A stretch of DNA of 64,000 nt. Source: Prochlorococcus sp. AG-363-P06. Its GTDB lineage: Bacteria > Cyanobacteriota > Cyanobacteriia > PCC-6307 > Cyanobiaceae. The notes beneath the pieces were generated by a model. It made no database searches. It had not been told where the DNA came from and saw nothing but the letters and a program-made list of their open reading frames with translations. How positions within the stretch are numbered: the first letter of the stretch is position 1; the number at the start of each line of letters is the position of its first letter. The stretch lies in the NCBI GenBank assembly GCA_003280025.1, contig QCGD01000001.1:207983-271982 (forward strand), given 5' to 3'. The position numbers and the translations under genes were made by a program. This document shows positions 16,433-25,099 of the stretch, piece after piece.

Positions 16433-16594
16433 TTAGCTCGCTAACTTTTCATTCCATTCTTTGTATTTTGGATCTAAATCTACAACTTTTTCTCCTAAAC
16501 TTAATTGTCTTTCTAATAATTTCACTTTAGTAAGAGTTATTATCTCTGAATAGAATTTAATCGGTTGTTTACCATGTAAATTGTCTCCACTCAT
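16433..16594 (-). CDS. 53-residue soluble protein of unknown function
   Basis: The ATG at 16592-16594 opens MSGDNLHGKQPIKFYSEIIT, and the protein ends in DLDPKYKEWNEKLAS. It is helical, charged and has no membrane segment. The composition and length fit conserved small hypotheticals of marine picocyanobacteria. It is followed by the convergent end of the DUF938 gene, 44 bases away. Confidence 0.6.
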   Translation of the reverse strand: MSGDNLHGKQPIKFYSEIITLTKVKLLERQLSLGEKVVDLDPKYKEWNEKLAS

Positions 16595-16710
16595 AAGTTA
16601 GTAAATTTATTTCATTATATATTTTTAGGATAAAAAGAAAAGATGTTCTTGTTTTTTTATATTTTTTTCAGATTTACGCAAATTAAAGTGATATTAAAAC
16701 TTTTTAAACA

Positions 16711-17871
16711 TTATTTTTTATAAGAAGATTGCCATAAATACTTTCCATCATTGGTTTCTGATTTAACAGCAACGCAATTACAAGCTACATTCCAGAGAGC
16801 TTTATGTATAGGGTCTGGATTATAAAGATAAGCTTTTTTAAAGGCTTTTTGGATTAAAAAAGTAGCCTTTTTAGCATGATAATGGGGAATAGTTGGACAT
16901 ACATGATGCACTACATGACTGGAACCAATATTATGATGCAAAAAATTAAGAATTTTGCCGTAAGGTCTATCAATAGATAGAAATGCTCCTCTCATAAATG
17001 AAAATTCTGTATTAGATAGATGAGGGACATCTGAATCTGTATGGTGGAGCCAGGTATATATTACTAACCAACAATTAACAATTAATAAAGGCCCAAAATA
17101 GAGACACACAATTGGAAAAATTCCATAATTAGATACTAAAAAGATAATCCCTAATATAGTTAAAGCTACCCCAATATCTGATATCCAAACTTTCCTAGTC
17201 CAAATTGAAGGCCATAATGCATTGGAAAATGGTTTTGTTGGCCAGAAATGATTAGAAGTTCCATATTTTATACCTCCAGTGCTCCCAGTTAATAAATAAG
17301 CAGGCCAACCAAATATTAGATGTAAAATAAGTTGAAGAAGTCCATAGTTTTTCTTACCTAAGTAACGAGAAAAGGCAAGTTCCTTTTCACCTCCAATTTT
17401 TTCGGTAATCCCATTCCCATAAACAACCAATGGAACATGGGTTTCTCCGTTTGTCACATTATTGGTGAAACGATGATGAACAGCATGTGAACGTTGCCAA
17501 GAGAAATAAGGAACAAGGAGTAATGAATGAAGTAAATAACCTATGGTATTTTCCAAAACCTTGTTCTTTGAGAATGCCCCATGCCCACATTCATGGGCAA
17601 TTACCCAGAATCCCATCGCAGTAGTTCCTGATATAAAGGCATAAAGAATCCAAATCGGGATCATTTTTGCAGTAAAAGGAATTGATAATCCTATTAATAT
17701 GACTACTGATTGAATTAAGATTGTTTGTAAAAGGTATCTTAAGGAGATCCTTGTTATAGACTTGAAATATTGGTCAGGGATGATATTCTGAAATTCTTTT
17801 AAACTTGGAATATCACTCATCTTTATTTCAAGTGCTTTGCCTTTAAGGCCAGAGAAATTAATATTACTCAA
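16711..17871 (-). CDS. acyl-lipid desaturase, FAD2/DesA-like (probable delta-12)
   Basis: A 386-residue membrane desaturase that inserts a double bond into fatty acids on membrane lipids using a di-iron centre and ferredoxin. All three histidine boxes are present: HECGH (near 94), HAVHH (near 130) and HVVHH (near 318). Hydrophobic pairs surround them. The N-terminal IPDQYFKSITRISLRYLL resembles plant FAD2-type omega-6 enzymes more than delta-9 DesC. Regiospecificity is inferred. A second, distant desaturase lies 1.7 kb away. Confidence 0.85.
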   Translation of the reverse strand: MSNINFSGLKGKALEIKMSDIPSLKEFQNIIPDQYFKSITRISLRYLLQTILIQSVVILIGLSIPFTAKMIPIWILYAFISGTTAMGFWVIAHECGHGAFSKNKVLENTIGYLLHSLLLVPYFSWQRSHAVHHRFTNNVTNGETHVPLVVYGNGITEKIGGEKELAFSRYLGKKNYGLLQLILHLIFGWPAYLLTGSTGGIKYGTSNHFWPTKPFSNALWPSIWTRKVWISDIGVALTILGIIFLVSNYGIFPIVCLYFGPLLIVNCWLVIYTWLHHTDSDVPHLSNTEFSFMRGAFLSIDRPYGKILNFLHHNIGSSHVVHHVCPTIPHYHAKKATFLIQKAFKKAYLYNPDPIHKALWNVACNCVAVKSETNDGKYLWQSSYKK

Positions 17872-17993
17872 ATTTTTTAGGTAAGTATTTAGTTAAATAA
17901 AAATTAATTTATATTTTCTATTATCTATCACAGCATCTGTTTATTAAAGCAATGTGTAGATTGAAACTTCAAGAAAAAATAGATAGTATAAAT

Positions 17994-18125
17994 TTATAGA
18001 CTGCTAACATATCTCTTAGGCAATGCAGATTGTTTTCGTGGTTTAACCAAAATAGGCAAAACAATAACTCCTAATGTGAAAACACAAATAGGAGCAACAA
18101 CCAAAAATATTGATTCTAAAGACAT
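17994..18125 (-). CDS. 43-residue single-helix membrane peptide
   Basis: The ATG at 18123-18125 opens MSLESIFLVVAPICVFTLGV, followed by IVLPILVKPRKQSALPKRYV. One long hydrophobic helix is followed by a basic C-terminus. It is probably real but of unknown function, and lies upstream of the FAD2-like desaturase on the same strand. Confidence 0.55.
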   Translation of the reverse strand: MSLESIFLVVAPICVFTLGVIVLPILVKPRKQSALPKRYVSSL

Positions 18126-18322
18126 AAATTGATTTTTAAATTAACATATGCATAGCATTGATTTTTTTAAAAGTCATGCGTATTTATATCTAATAAGAAT
18201 AATCTCGTTATAACTTTATATATTTATTAAGCAAAGAAGAAAAAAATATTAAAAAAATCAAACTTCTTAAAATTCCATCCTATTTACTATCTACATAATT
18301 ATATCGATGTAACGTATTTATT

Positions 18323-18478
18323 ATGAATAAAGATAAAAAATGGATGTTAATTACCTACTATTGTCCAACTCATGGAGATGTAGGAATAATCGAGCCAGTT
18401 GAAATAGCCATGGAGGAGATCAGTAAAACCCTTGTTAAAAATTCAATACCTCATAAACATCTTGATGAATCAAATTAG
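18323..18478 (+). CDS. 51-residue soluble protein of unknown function
   Basis: The ATG at 18323 opens MNKDKKWMLITYYCPTHGDV and the protein ends SIPHKHLDESN. It has one Cys-x3-His pair (CPTH) and a helical middle (EPVEIAMEEISKTL). There is no membrane segment. No family is recognised; the regular composition supports a real gene. Confidence 0.55.
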   Translation: MNKDKKWMLITYYCPTHGDVGIIEPVEIAMEEISKTLVKNSIPHKHLDESN

Positions 18479-18755
18479 TTTTGTATTCAATCGCTGTAGT
18501 TTAAATAGTTTTAAATACTAAAAAAATTAGTTTTAATATAAATAAATCCTATTGATTTGTTGGGAATTTATGTTTCTAGGGAAGGGTAATTAAATTCATC
18601 GAAATAAGGAGAAGAGAAATTGGTTTAAATTTTTTGTAAGGAAATTTATGGTAATTCAAATTGTTTTAGATCAGATGCCAATTAAGTAATATATAGTTGC
18701 TTAAATCCTTTGGTAAATAATTATTTTTAAGTCTAGAAAAAGTTACCAATTAGTT

Positions 18756-18908
18756 TTACTCTTCATCTGAGTCACAAGTTAATTCACATTGATTCAGTTC
18801 ATTACCAGAAATCTTATCTAAAACTCTTAACATATCAACCTCAGAAAGCTCTCCATTAGAGTTCCATTTTAAAGTTGTTTTTCTTTGTGGATAATTTTTT
18901 TTATTCAT
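18756..18908 (-). CDS. 50-residue acidic-tailed protein with CX3C
   Basis: A good ribosome site (AAAGGAGGCAATCAAA) precedes ATG 18906-18908. The protein reads MNKKNYPQRKTTLKWNSNGE, then VDMLRVLDKISGNELNQ, and ends CELTCDSDEE with one CX3C pair. It overlaps the upstream small gene by eight bases, so the two are translationally coupled. The shared CX3C theme suggests a functional pair. No known family. Confidence 0.6.
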   Translation of the reverse strand: MNKKNYPQRKTTLKWNSNGELSEVDMLRVLDKISGNELNQCELTCDSDEE

Positions 18909-19059
18909 TTTGATTGCCTCCTTTTAAATGAATTTCTAAGCAATGAGTAACACATTCTTGATGGCCATCTACAATACTGCATTCAGTAATACATTCAAAA
19001 TATGAATTGATAGCATCTCTTTCTTCATTCTGATTGGAAGAAATAACTGAATCATTCAT
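18901..19059 (-). CDS. 52-residue twin-CX3C protein
   Basis: The ATG at 19057-19059 opens MNDSVISSNQNEERDAINSY. The second half holds CITEC and CVTHC (cysteines 23, 27, 36 and 40) in a CX3C-x8-CX3C arrangement, which could form a helical hairpin with two disulfides or bind a metal. The ribosome site of the next gene lies inside its last codons, and the reading frames overlap by eight bases. Function unknown; similar tiny cysteine proteins are common in Prochlorococcus islands. Confidence 0.6.
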   Translation of the reverse strand: MNDSVISSNQNEERDAINSYFECITECSIVDGHQECVTHCLEIHLKGGNQNE

Positions 19060-19380
19060 AAAACTATTACATTAATTTGAATTAGATATATAGCACGGCA
19101 TTAAGATTTAAAATTTAATTTATTAAGTTAATTAAGAAAAATAAGTATTATTTACTAACTTGAGCTTTAATTTGCTTTAGATTGAAAAGTGATTAATATA
19201 AATATTTTAAAAGACTTGTAAAGGAGTAATGTTTTGATTGGAAAGATGCATTTTTACAATGTAAATATTTTTTATTTGTAATACCTTATACAATTTTCTA
19301 TTGAAAAATCAGCATAAAGACTGATTTACTTTTAAAGAATTTAGTTAGATGATAATAAAGTATACTTTTTAGATTTTCAA
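19060..19380. other. intergenic, no gene seen
   Basis: An AT-rich region between divergently arranged small genes. It should contain promoters for the twin-CX3C operon (leftward) and the 50-residue basic protein (rightward). No other structure is apparent. Confidence 0.45.
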
Positions 19381-19533
19381 ATGAAATCATTAATGAATTG
19401 GCTTTCTAAAATGTTAGAGAGTATGGCAAATGCTTTTATTCATCCTATAAGGAATGATTTACCTCCATCTATTGGAACTCATGCTTACAGTAGTATTCCT
19501 TTAAAAAGAAAATTACGAAGAAGGTTTAATTAA
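19381..19533 (+). CDS. 50-residue basic protein of unknown function
   Basis: The ATG at 19381 opens MKSLMNWLSKMLESMANAFI, an amphipathic helix. The protein continues HPIRNDLPPSIGTHAYSSIP and ends LKRKLRRRFN. The last third is strongly basic. The N-terminal helix could sit on a membrane surface. It resembles a conserved small picocyanobacterial hypothetical. It converges on the desaturase at 19537 with three bases between. Confidence 0.6.
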   Translation: MKSLMNWLSKMLESMANAFIHPIRNDLPPSIGTHAYSSIPLKRKLRRRFN

Positions 19534-19536
19534 GTT

Positions 19537-20643
19537 TTATTTTATTGGAATTAATTTTTCATTCTTGCTATCCCAAATAATATATTTGAAACAGTTTGGA
19601 AAATCAGTTAAATTTAGAACTTTTGATTGATCCAGTAAATTAATATTTGCTTTATGACATGCTCTTAGGTTGTAATTTGGGATTCTTTCTGAGAGATGGT
19701 GAATGCTATGGAATGATATATCAGCTAAAAACCAATTCAGCCAATTTGGGATATTTAAATTACTACTGCCATTAATAGCACCATTAACAATATCCCAATT
19801 TTCTGTATTACTTGCATATGACTTTTCAAAATTATGCTGCACGAAAAAAACACATATTAAAATCGCAGCAGAAAAGGTAGATATTATTGAATAGAAAGTT
19901 AAGAAAAAAACAGCACCTAACCATTTGCACATAAATATCCATAAAGGTATAACTATTATGTTGTTTGTTATTAAGTCAAATAATTCCCAAAAATTATCTC
20001 CATAATCTGAGAAAGGTGGCTTAATCCTTGATTTGATATTTAAAAGTTTAGAAAATTTTCTTTTTCTAATTTTGATAAAAGTTTCTTTCAATATAGATTG
20101 AGTAAGATTAAAAATAATAAGAAGCAAACCTATTCTAGGTTTTAAAACTAAATAGAAAAAACCTCCTGGGAAAAGCATTAACCAATTTCTACTTAGCTTA
20201 TAAAATAGTTTTTCTCTTTTTGAAAGAGAATTATAATCCTCCAGACTTAAAACATCTATTGGACCTTTATAAATTTCCCAATTGCCATTATTTCTATGAT
20301 GAAATGCATGATCATTAGACCATGGTTTTTGTGGGATACCATTTAATACACCAAGGAAAAATCCAAAGAAATTGTTTAATCTACGTTCTTTAAATAAAGA
20401 ATTATGCCCGCAATCATGCATTAAAGAGAATGTTCTTGAGGATAAAAGGGTTAGAAGAAAAACAATGGGAATTAATAAGAAACCTTTTGTAAGTGATAAA
20501 AGACTAGAGTTTATTAATTTGTTAACAATTAGCCAAAGACTAATTATTGGAATAATGGTAATAATAATTTGAAATGAAGCTCTAAAATTATTTCTTTTTA
20601 AGAATGGTTTAATTAAAAATTCATTTCTTTTTATTTGGGACAT
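19537..20643 (-). CDS. fatty acid desaturase family protein
   Basis: A 368-residue membrane desaturase with histidine boxes HDCGH (near 75), HAFHH (near 118) and HSIHH (near 305), plus hydrophobic pairs near 25-65 and 230-270. The HRNNGNWEIYKGPIDVL segment after box 2 separates it from the FAD2-like enzyme at 16.7 kb, and the two share little beyond the boxes. Substrate and position of desaturation are unknown; lipid tailoring for temperature or light acclimation is the usual role. Confidence 0.8.
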   Translation of the reverse strand: MSQIKRNEFLIKPFLKRNNFRASFQIIITIIPIISLWLIVNKLINSSLLSLTKGFLLIPIVFLLTLLSSRTFSLMHDCGHNSLFKERRLNNFFGFFLGVLNGIPQKPWSNDHAFHHRNNGNWEIYKGPIDVLSLEDYNSLSKREKLFYKLSRNWLMLFPGGFFYLVLKPRIGLLLIIFNLTQSILKETFIKIRKRKFSKLLNIKSRIKPPFSDYGDNFWELFDLITNNIIVIPLWIFMCKWLGAVFFLTFYSIISTFSAAILICVFFVQHNFEKSYASNTENWDIVNGAINGSSNLNIPNWLNWFLADISFHSIHHLSERIPNYNLRACHKANINLLDQSKVLNLTDFPNCFKYIIWDSKNEKLIPIK

Positions 20644-21000
20644 ATTTTTAGTGTTGAATAATTTTCTCTGTAGATTGATAAGATGAAAAACTAGCGATTA
20701 ATTGATAAATAATTAATTCATTCGTGATTTTTATTTAAATCAATTTTTTAATCAATTCCAAACATCCATAATATTTTTTTCTAATCATATTGGATGCCAA
20801 TTAGATAAAAAACATTTTATCATTTTATTAGAATTAAATTTCTTGATCCCTGCTTTTTTTTTCTAAAGTTCTTAATATGAACTTTTTGGAAAATATTATC
20901 TTACAAAAAATTGAATTTATTCATTTTTTGACAATTCATTTAAGATGATAAGGTTAATAACAAGTTTTAAAATCAATTTTTATTTTATTTTTTAAAAAAA
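20644..21000. other. intergenic, no gene seen
   Basis: This is the upstream region of the desaturase. A few short frames start with ATG (for example near 20877), but they have no ribosome site or coding character. Promoter elements are expected but not identifiable. Confidence 0.4.
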
Positions 21001-21156
21001 CTAAAGAATAAACTCTTTCGACATTGTTCTTAATTGATCAAGATTTAATTGCTTTAAATAATTTGTAAATTCAATATGATACCTTCTTGATTCAGAATTG
21101 TCACTGTCGTGAATCAGGCTATTAGAAATTAATTGAACTAGATGATCTTTATCCAT
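21001..21156 (-). CDS. 51-residue soluble protein of unknown function
   Basis: The ATG at 21154-21156 opens MDKDHLVQLISNSLIHDSDN; the protein continues SESRRYHIEFTNYLKQLNLD and ends QLRTMSKEFIL. It is helical and charged, with no membrane segment. The regular leucine spacing suggests a small helical bundle. No family is recognised. Confidence 0.55.
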   Translation of the reverse strand: MDKDHLVQLISNSLIHDSDNSESRRYHIEFTNYLKQLNLDQLRTMSKEFIL

Positions 21157-21528
21157 TACTTCTTATAGACCATAATTTCTATTTAAAACATTTAGATCTT
21201 GAATTCGAAACCTTATATTTTCTCTACATTAAGGCTTTTTTTCTTGAATTTCTTTTTATAGAAAATTAAATTATTTTTAAAAGCTATAAATAAGATATAT
21301 CTGAAGTAATACCAAAACTTAAATTACTAAAAAGGAGAAATGATTTAATTTCATAGTTGAAATTTATTTTTGCTGCAATTCTATTGTACAAGCATTAGTT
21401 TTTCTCATAATCATTTAAATAATTTAGAAAATTTTTAATTAAAATGATTAAAAAAGAGAAATATAAGTAATTTTACAGCTGTCAAAAAATCAAAAACTAA
21501 CAATCATTAAATTAGTAAATATATTTTT
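21157..21528. other. intergenic, no gene seen
   Basis: A stretch of 372 AT-rich bases between divergent genes. No open frame has convincing coding character. An AAGGAGAAATGA near 21340 looks like a ribosome site and start codon but is followed by a stop within two codons. Confidence 0.4.
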
Positions 21529-21846
21529 ATGAAGAAAATAATAAATAAATCAAATATTGAGAATGAACTATGGTTTAGTTGGTTGACGAGAAAACTTAAT
21601 TCTTACGAAGCTTTTAAGGACTTTGAGTCTGGAAAGAATCCCGAGGATGTTGCTGAAAGTTTTATATCCGTTAATAGAAATGCAATTTCAAAGGTTTTGG
21701 AAAAATTTGATGAAGAAGATAAATATACTCTTGATCAGTTTCAGAAATTAACGGAATGCGAATGGCATGTGTTTAGAATTTTAAAGTTGCAGTTAGAGTC
21801 AAGAAATAAAGTCAGATTTGTAGATTTTAAAAAAGATAAGAAATAA
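21529..21846 (+). CDS. 105-residue helical protein of unknown function
   Basis: A soluble charged protein (MKKIINKSNIENELWFSWLT...) with EDVAESFISVNRNAISKVLE in the middle and a tryptophan-containing CEWHVFRILKLQLESRN segment near the C-terminus. It is predicted mostly helical. No export signal, membrane segment or known motif is visible. Confidence 0.6.
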   Translation: MKKIINKSNIENELWFSWLTRKLNSYEAFKDFESGKNPEDVAESFISVNRNAISKVLEKFDEEDKYTLDQFQKLTECEWHVFRILKLQLESRNKVRFVDFKKDKK

Positions 21847-22124
21847 TTTTACTGAAATATATAAACTAAATTTATTAGCCTTTTTTAGATAAAGTATTAT
21901 AGCTATTAATTTCTGGTTGAAATATGCAAAATATGTTCGATTTTATTATTTCTTTTTTATAAAAATTATATTATTTCTTCAATAAGATGAAGAATTTAAT
22001 ATGTGCATTTACCCTTTTCAATTGTTAAAAAGATAGAAAAAACCTTACATAAAAAAGTCTCAGACTTATTAAACTTAGTACATTATTTAGGCGATTAAGA
22101 ATCTTTTTGCGAATTTATAAATTT

Positions 22125-22460
22125 CTAAATAAATTTTGTTTTGCCGCGACCAGTTTCTCCAAATCCAAGCCAGATAAACCATAATATCCAACCAAAAATT
22201 GGTACTAAATTTATAAAAATCCATTTCCAATCTTTCCCAAAATCTTTAATCCTTCTTATGTCCATAGCTAATTGAGGAAGAATGCATATAATCCCATACA
22301 AATTGAAGCCAAAAGTTCTTAAGAATATTGGGATAGTTAATAAAGAAATAAGTAGATTAACTAATTGAACAAACCACCAATCTGATCTTTTTGTAGTGCT
22401 TTTAAAGTCTGTAGCTTTTAACCAAAATTCTTGATATGCATTGAAAATAGTCTTGAGCAT
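22125..22460 (-). CDS. DUF805 family membrane protein
   Basis: A 111-residue inner-membrane protein. The family pattern is clear: AYQEFWLKATDFKSTTKRSD followed by WWFVQLVNLL, then LPQLAMDIRRIKDFGKD and a C-terminal helix (FINLVPIFGWILWFIWLGF). There are three hydrophobic segments instead of the usual four, since the central loop is short. The family's function is unknown. Confidence 0.8.
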   Translation of the reverse strand: MLKTIFNAYQEFWLKATDFKSTTKRSDWWFVQLVNLLISLLTIPIFLRTFGFNLYGIICILPQLAMDIRRIKDFGKDWKWIFINLVPIFGWILWFIWLGFGETGRGKTKFI

Positions 22461-22534
22461 AAATTAATAAGGCATAACATAAACTTATATTAAGACCAAT
22501 CCTATATCAAATTCTTAATTATAAATGTTACTAA

Positions 22535-22699
22535 CTAGATAGGATCAAATAAATTTATATCATCTTTATCTATTTTGGAAGATTCGTTATTACTTGGTAA
22601 TGAGCAAAATCCATCTTTGCAAATAATTTGTTCTTTCTCAATTTTTATATTTTGAGAATAATCCTTTTCATTAAAAATATTGGAAGATTCAGCTTGCAT
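22535..22699 (-). CDS. 54-residue acidic protein of unknown function
   Basis: The ATG at 22697-22699 opens MQAESSNIFNEKDYSQNIKI. The middle has an IICKDGFCSLP segment (CX4C), and the end is acidic (DKDDINLFDPI). It is soluble and low in complexity. The CKDGFC pair could be redox active or bind metal. No family is recognised. Confidence 0.5.
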   Translation of the reverse strand: MQAESSNIFNEKDYSQNIKIEKEQIICKDGFCSLPSNNESSKIDKDDINLFDPI

Positions 22700-22943
22700 C
22701 TATATGAAAGATTTAGGGACAATATTAAATTAATAACTTAAATTATTCATACAAGCAACAAAATTAATATTATTTATTTCTTACTTTTTTCATTTTTTAA
22801 AGCTATCAATAAGAGTGACATAATATAAACGAATAAAAATATAAAGAATAGCAGTAAGAAGTATTCCTATTTGCTTCTTATATTTGTAAGTCACTTATCC
22901 ATTTTATTAAGAATTTTCATAAGAAATTCCTATAAAAATAATT

Positions 22944-23072
22944 TTAATTTTTATCTTCTTTTATTTCTTTAAGAGCCTTTCTCCCTTCTTTTAAAGTTCT
23001 TAAAACTAGCCAAAAGAGAAATGAGCTTATTAAAAAAAATAAAATAATTAATGAAATTATATTAGTTTTCAA
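22944..23072 (-). CDS. possible 42-residue membrane peptide
   Basis: TTG 23070-23072 would start MKTNIISLIILFFLISSFLF, followed by WLVLRTLKEGRKALKEIKED and a stop. One helix is followed by a charged amphipathic tail. The non-ATG start lowers certainty, but the clean transition from helix to charged segment looks like a real protein. Confidence 0.4.
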   Translation of the reverse strand: MKTNIISLIILFFLISSFLFWLVLRTLKEGRKALKEIKEDKN

Positions 23073-23137
23073 AGAAGTTTAAAATTTAGAAATCTTTTAG
23101 GCTTTACTTTTATAGCTGTTTGTATTTGAAGGTATAG

Positions 23138-23314
23138 TTAATTTTTTAAATTAGAGTAAGCCGGTATTAACATTCCTCCATCTTGATCATCATTGTCATC
23201 ATCAAAACCTTCACCAAGTAAAAGTTCAAAAATCACTAAAATTGCTATTGGGTAAAAGCACCATAATAAAGCCGTTAATGAGCTTATTGATGAGGATGAA
23301 TAGAAATCTGCCAT
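23138..23314 (-). CDS. 58-residue membrane peptide with DDD...QDGG motif
   Basis: The ATG at 23312-23314 opens MADFYSSSSISSLTALLWCF, then a helix (YPIAILVIFELLLGE) and an acidic stretch (GFDDDNDDQDGG) followed by MLIPAYSNLKN. The acidic QDGG motif recurs in the separate peptide gene at 24442-24576, so the two look like paralogues. The aspartate cluster suggests cation binding, which is inference. Confidence 0.65.
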   Translation of the reverse strand: MADFYSSSSISSLTALLWCFYPIAILVIFELLLGEGFDDDNDDQDGGMLIPAYSNLKN

Positions 23315-23611
23315 AAATAGAGTTTAAACAAAAGAAACATGATTTGTGGATTGTTTGATTCATTGTGCCTTTTAGAAGTGGTTAAAAATTTTCTTATTAC
23401 ATCTCTTTGGCTCTCATAGCAGAGATTATGAAGGATATTAATGTAACATTATTTTTCTCAGGATTTATATAGATTCTTTTATTTTGTCTGTTTATTCTGT
23501 AAATAATTCTAAAAAGACAAAATGAATTGCCTAATTGTGATTTTTGATACTTAATAATAATTGTGAAATCTGTTTTCAGAAACTAATATTTATCTTGATT
23601 TTATAAACTTT

Positions 23612-23734
23612 ATGTTTTCTTTTACTTTTGATCCTTTAGCTGCAATTTTTGGTATATCTGGAATTGTAGGTTTCTATTTCTATGTTTCTGCTGCAAAGGG
23701 AACTTCAAGCATGAATACTGGACCTAAAAGCTAA
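23612..23734 (+). CDS. 40-residue single-helix membrane peptide
   Basis: The ATG at 23612 opens MFSFTFDPLAAIFGISGIVG, then FYFYVSAAKGTSSMNTGPKS. One helix is followed by a short polar tail. The size and composition are like tiny photosystem-associated peptides, although it matches none I can name. Confidence 0.55.
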   Translation: MFSFTFDPLAAIFGISGIVGFYFYVSAAKGTSSMNTGPKS

Positions 23735-23764
23735 AACTTAAATATTAAATAGCAGTTTAAGAAA

Positions 23765-23935
23765 TTATTTATTCCATTGCCTAGAAATAAATTGGAGAAA
23801 ATTTTCTAAGTCCTCTTCGGGACAATCAGTTTGTTTTCTTAAATCGCTACAAATTTGCTTAATTTTTTCATAAGCTTCTTTTACGACTCCGTTTTTTTCG
23901 ATAACTTCGAAATATTCTTGATCAGTGAAAGGCAT
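23765..23935 (-). CDS. 56-residue soluble helical protein
   Basis: The ATG at 23933-23935 opens MPFTDQEYFEVIEKNGVVKE; the middle is AYEKIKQICSDLRKQTDCPE and the end is DLENFLQFISRQWNK. It is charged and helical with two cysteines. The coding character is good, but no family is recognised. Confidence 0.6.
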   Translation of the reverse strand: MPFTDQEYFEVIEKNGVVKEAYEKIKQICSDLRKQTDCPEEDLENFLQFISRQWNK

Positions 23936-24027
23936 AATATCAATCTATAAGATTTAGATAATCTTGAAATAATTTAATGTTATCTTTTATATTACTTTTA
24001 AAAAAGTTCTAATTATATTTTTAACAT

Positions 24028-24303
24028 TTAATTAGACAATCTATAATGTTTTTTTATTTTTTTATTTATTTGCCATTCGCAAGAAAGTCCTTCTGGAAAT
24101 TCAACTAAATCACCTGACTTTATAATGTAAATCTTTCCTTCTTCTGTCTTTATTCTTGCTTCACCTTCGATTATTAGGCAAATTTCTTTCTCCTTGTAAT
24201 ACCATGAAAATTTATTTACTCCAGATTCCCAAATAGGCCAATTTTTAATTCCATATTGTATTATCACGCTTGCGCTACAAGGCGATTTGATAAGAACTTC
24301 CAC
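24028..24303 (-). CDS. small cupin (cupin_3/DUF861-like)
   Basis: A 91-residue single-domain cupin, a small beta-barrel protein. GTG 24301-24303 is chosen because KSPCSASVIIQYGIKNWPIW follows closely; an upstream ATG at 24330 would add only nine hydrophobic residues. Motifs are WYYKEKEICLIIEGEARI and YIIKSGDLVEFPEGLSCEW. The metal-binding histidines of classical cupins are missing, as is usual in this subfamily. The ligand is unknown. Confidence 0.75.
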   Translation of the reverse strand: MEVLIKSPCSASVIIQYGIKNWPIWESGVNKFSWYYKEKEICLIIEGEARIKTEEGKIYIIKSGDLVEFPEGLSCEWQINKKIKKHYRLSN

Positions 24304-24441
24304 TAATAAAATAAGGTATTCATAAAACAATAATATATGTATGATTCTAAATTTATCAATTAAAAATTAAATTTTAAGACTGTAAATTAATTTATAGTCA
24401 TTTATTTATTTTGAATTATTATTAATAAAAAATTTTAATTT

Positions 24442-24576
24442 ATGGATGAGCTCTCTGCATTATCAATTTCATTATCTATAGCCTCACTAGGGATATTGTT
24501 CTTATTTTCCTCTTCAAATGATGATGATGATCAAGATGGTGGTGAATTAATAAAATTAGAGCAAAAAATAAATTAA
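24442..24576 (+). CDS. 44-residue membrane peptide with DDDDQDGG motif
   Basis: The ATG at 24442 opens MDELSALSISLSIASLGILF, then LFSSSNDDDDQDGGELIKLE and QKIN. One helix is followed by the same acidic QDGG motif as the 58-residue peptide at 23138-23314, with the opposite orientation. The motif is encoded partly by a GAT triplet run, so repeat expansion may have shaped it. Confidence 0.6.
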   Translation: MDELSALSISLSIASLGILFLFSSSNDDDDQDGGELIKLEQKIN

Positions 24577-24577
24577 T

Positions 24578-24697
24578 TTAAGTGAATAATGTTTTTAATA
24601 AAGTTTGATAACCTATAAACCCTGCATAGATACAGCCAAATAAGATTATATATAATTCAAAAATTCCAAGGCTTTTTTTCTTTAAAATTTTCATCAT
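24578..24697 (-). CDS. possible 39-residue membrane peptide
   Basis: Tandem ATG codons at 24692-24697 open MMKILKKKSLGIFELYIILF, then GCIYAGFIGYQTLLKTLFT. The basic start and single helix are plausible for a real peptide. It ends one base past the convergent QDGG peptide gene. Confidence 0.45.
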   Translation of the reverse strand: MMKILKKKSLGIFELYIILFGCIYAGFIGYQTLLKTLFT

Positions 24698-24913
24698 CTC
24701 AATATTTCTAAAACAATTTTATTTGCTGTGATTTCTATTAACATGAGTATTTATTACATCTAATTTGAAATAAGAAAATAATTAAAGATAAACCTAAAAA
24801 TAATATGCCAGTAAAAATATTATTTCCTTAAGTTTATAGAAATGTATTTAATCAATCATTTAGTAATGACATTAATTAATTAAAAATCTAATATAAGTTA
24901 AAAGGATTAAATT

Positions 24914-25069
24914 ATGCAAATAAACAATACTCATATAGCTTCTTTAGGTTCTGAAAAATATTATGAGTTAGGTTTTAAATCTGAAGAGGATTTAAATAGA
25001 GAAATTTCAAAATTAATTCAAGTTAGATCTGAGCTATCAAAGAATTCTGAAGTTAATCTTATTAAATAG
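24914..25069 (+). CDS. 51-residue soluble protein of unknown function
   Basis: The ATG at 24914 follows AAAAGGATTAA. The protein reads MQINNTHIASLGSEKYYELG, then FKSEEDLNREISKLIQVRSE and LSKNSEVNLIK. It is helical, charged and shows good coding character. No family is recognised. Confidence 0.55.
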   Translation: MQINNTHIASLGSEKYYELGFKSEEDLNREISKLIQVRSELSKNSEVNLIK

Positions 25070-25099
25070 ATTTTAATTTCTTTTCTAATTTACTTAAAC

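Noticed and set aside
5556..19325. 14-base sequence GCATAAAGACTGAT shared by 5556-5569 and 19312-19325
   Set aside because: In 64 kb of AT-rich DNA a number of such 14-base matches are expected by chance; no common context was seen.
22760..22890. Minus-strand hydrophobic frames (for example one ending LLLIALKNEKSKK)
   Set aside because: No acceptable start codon in the most protein-like frame, and the alternative GTG frame has only one helix and no ribosome site.
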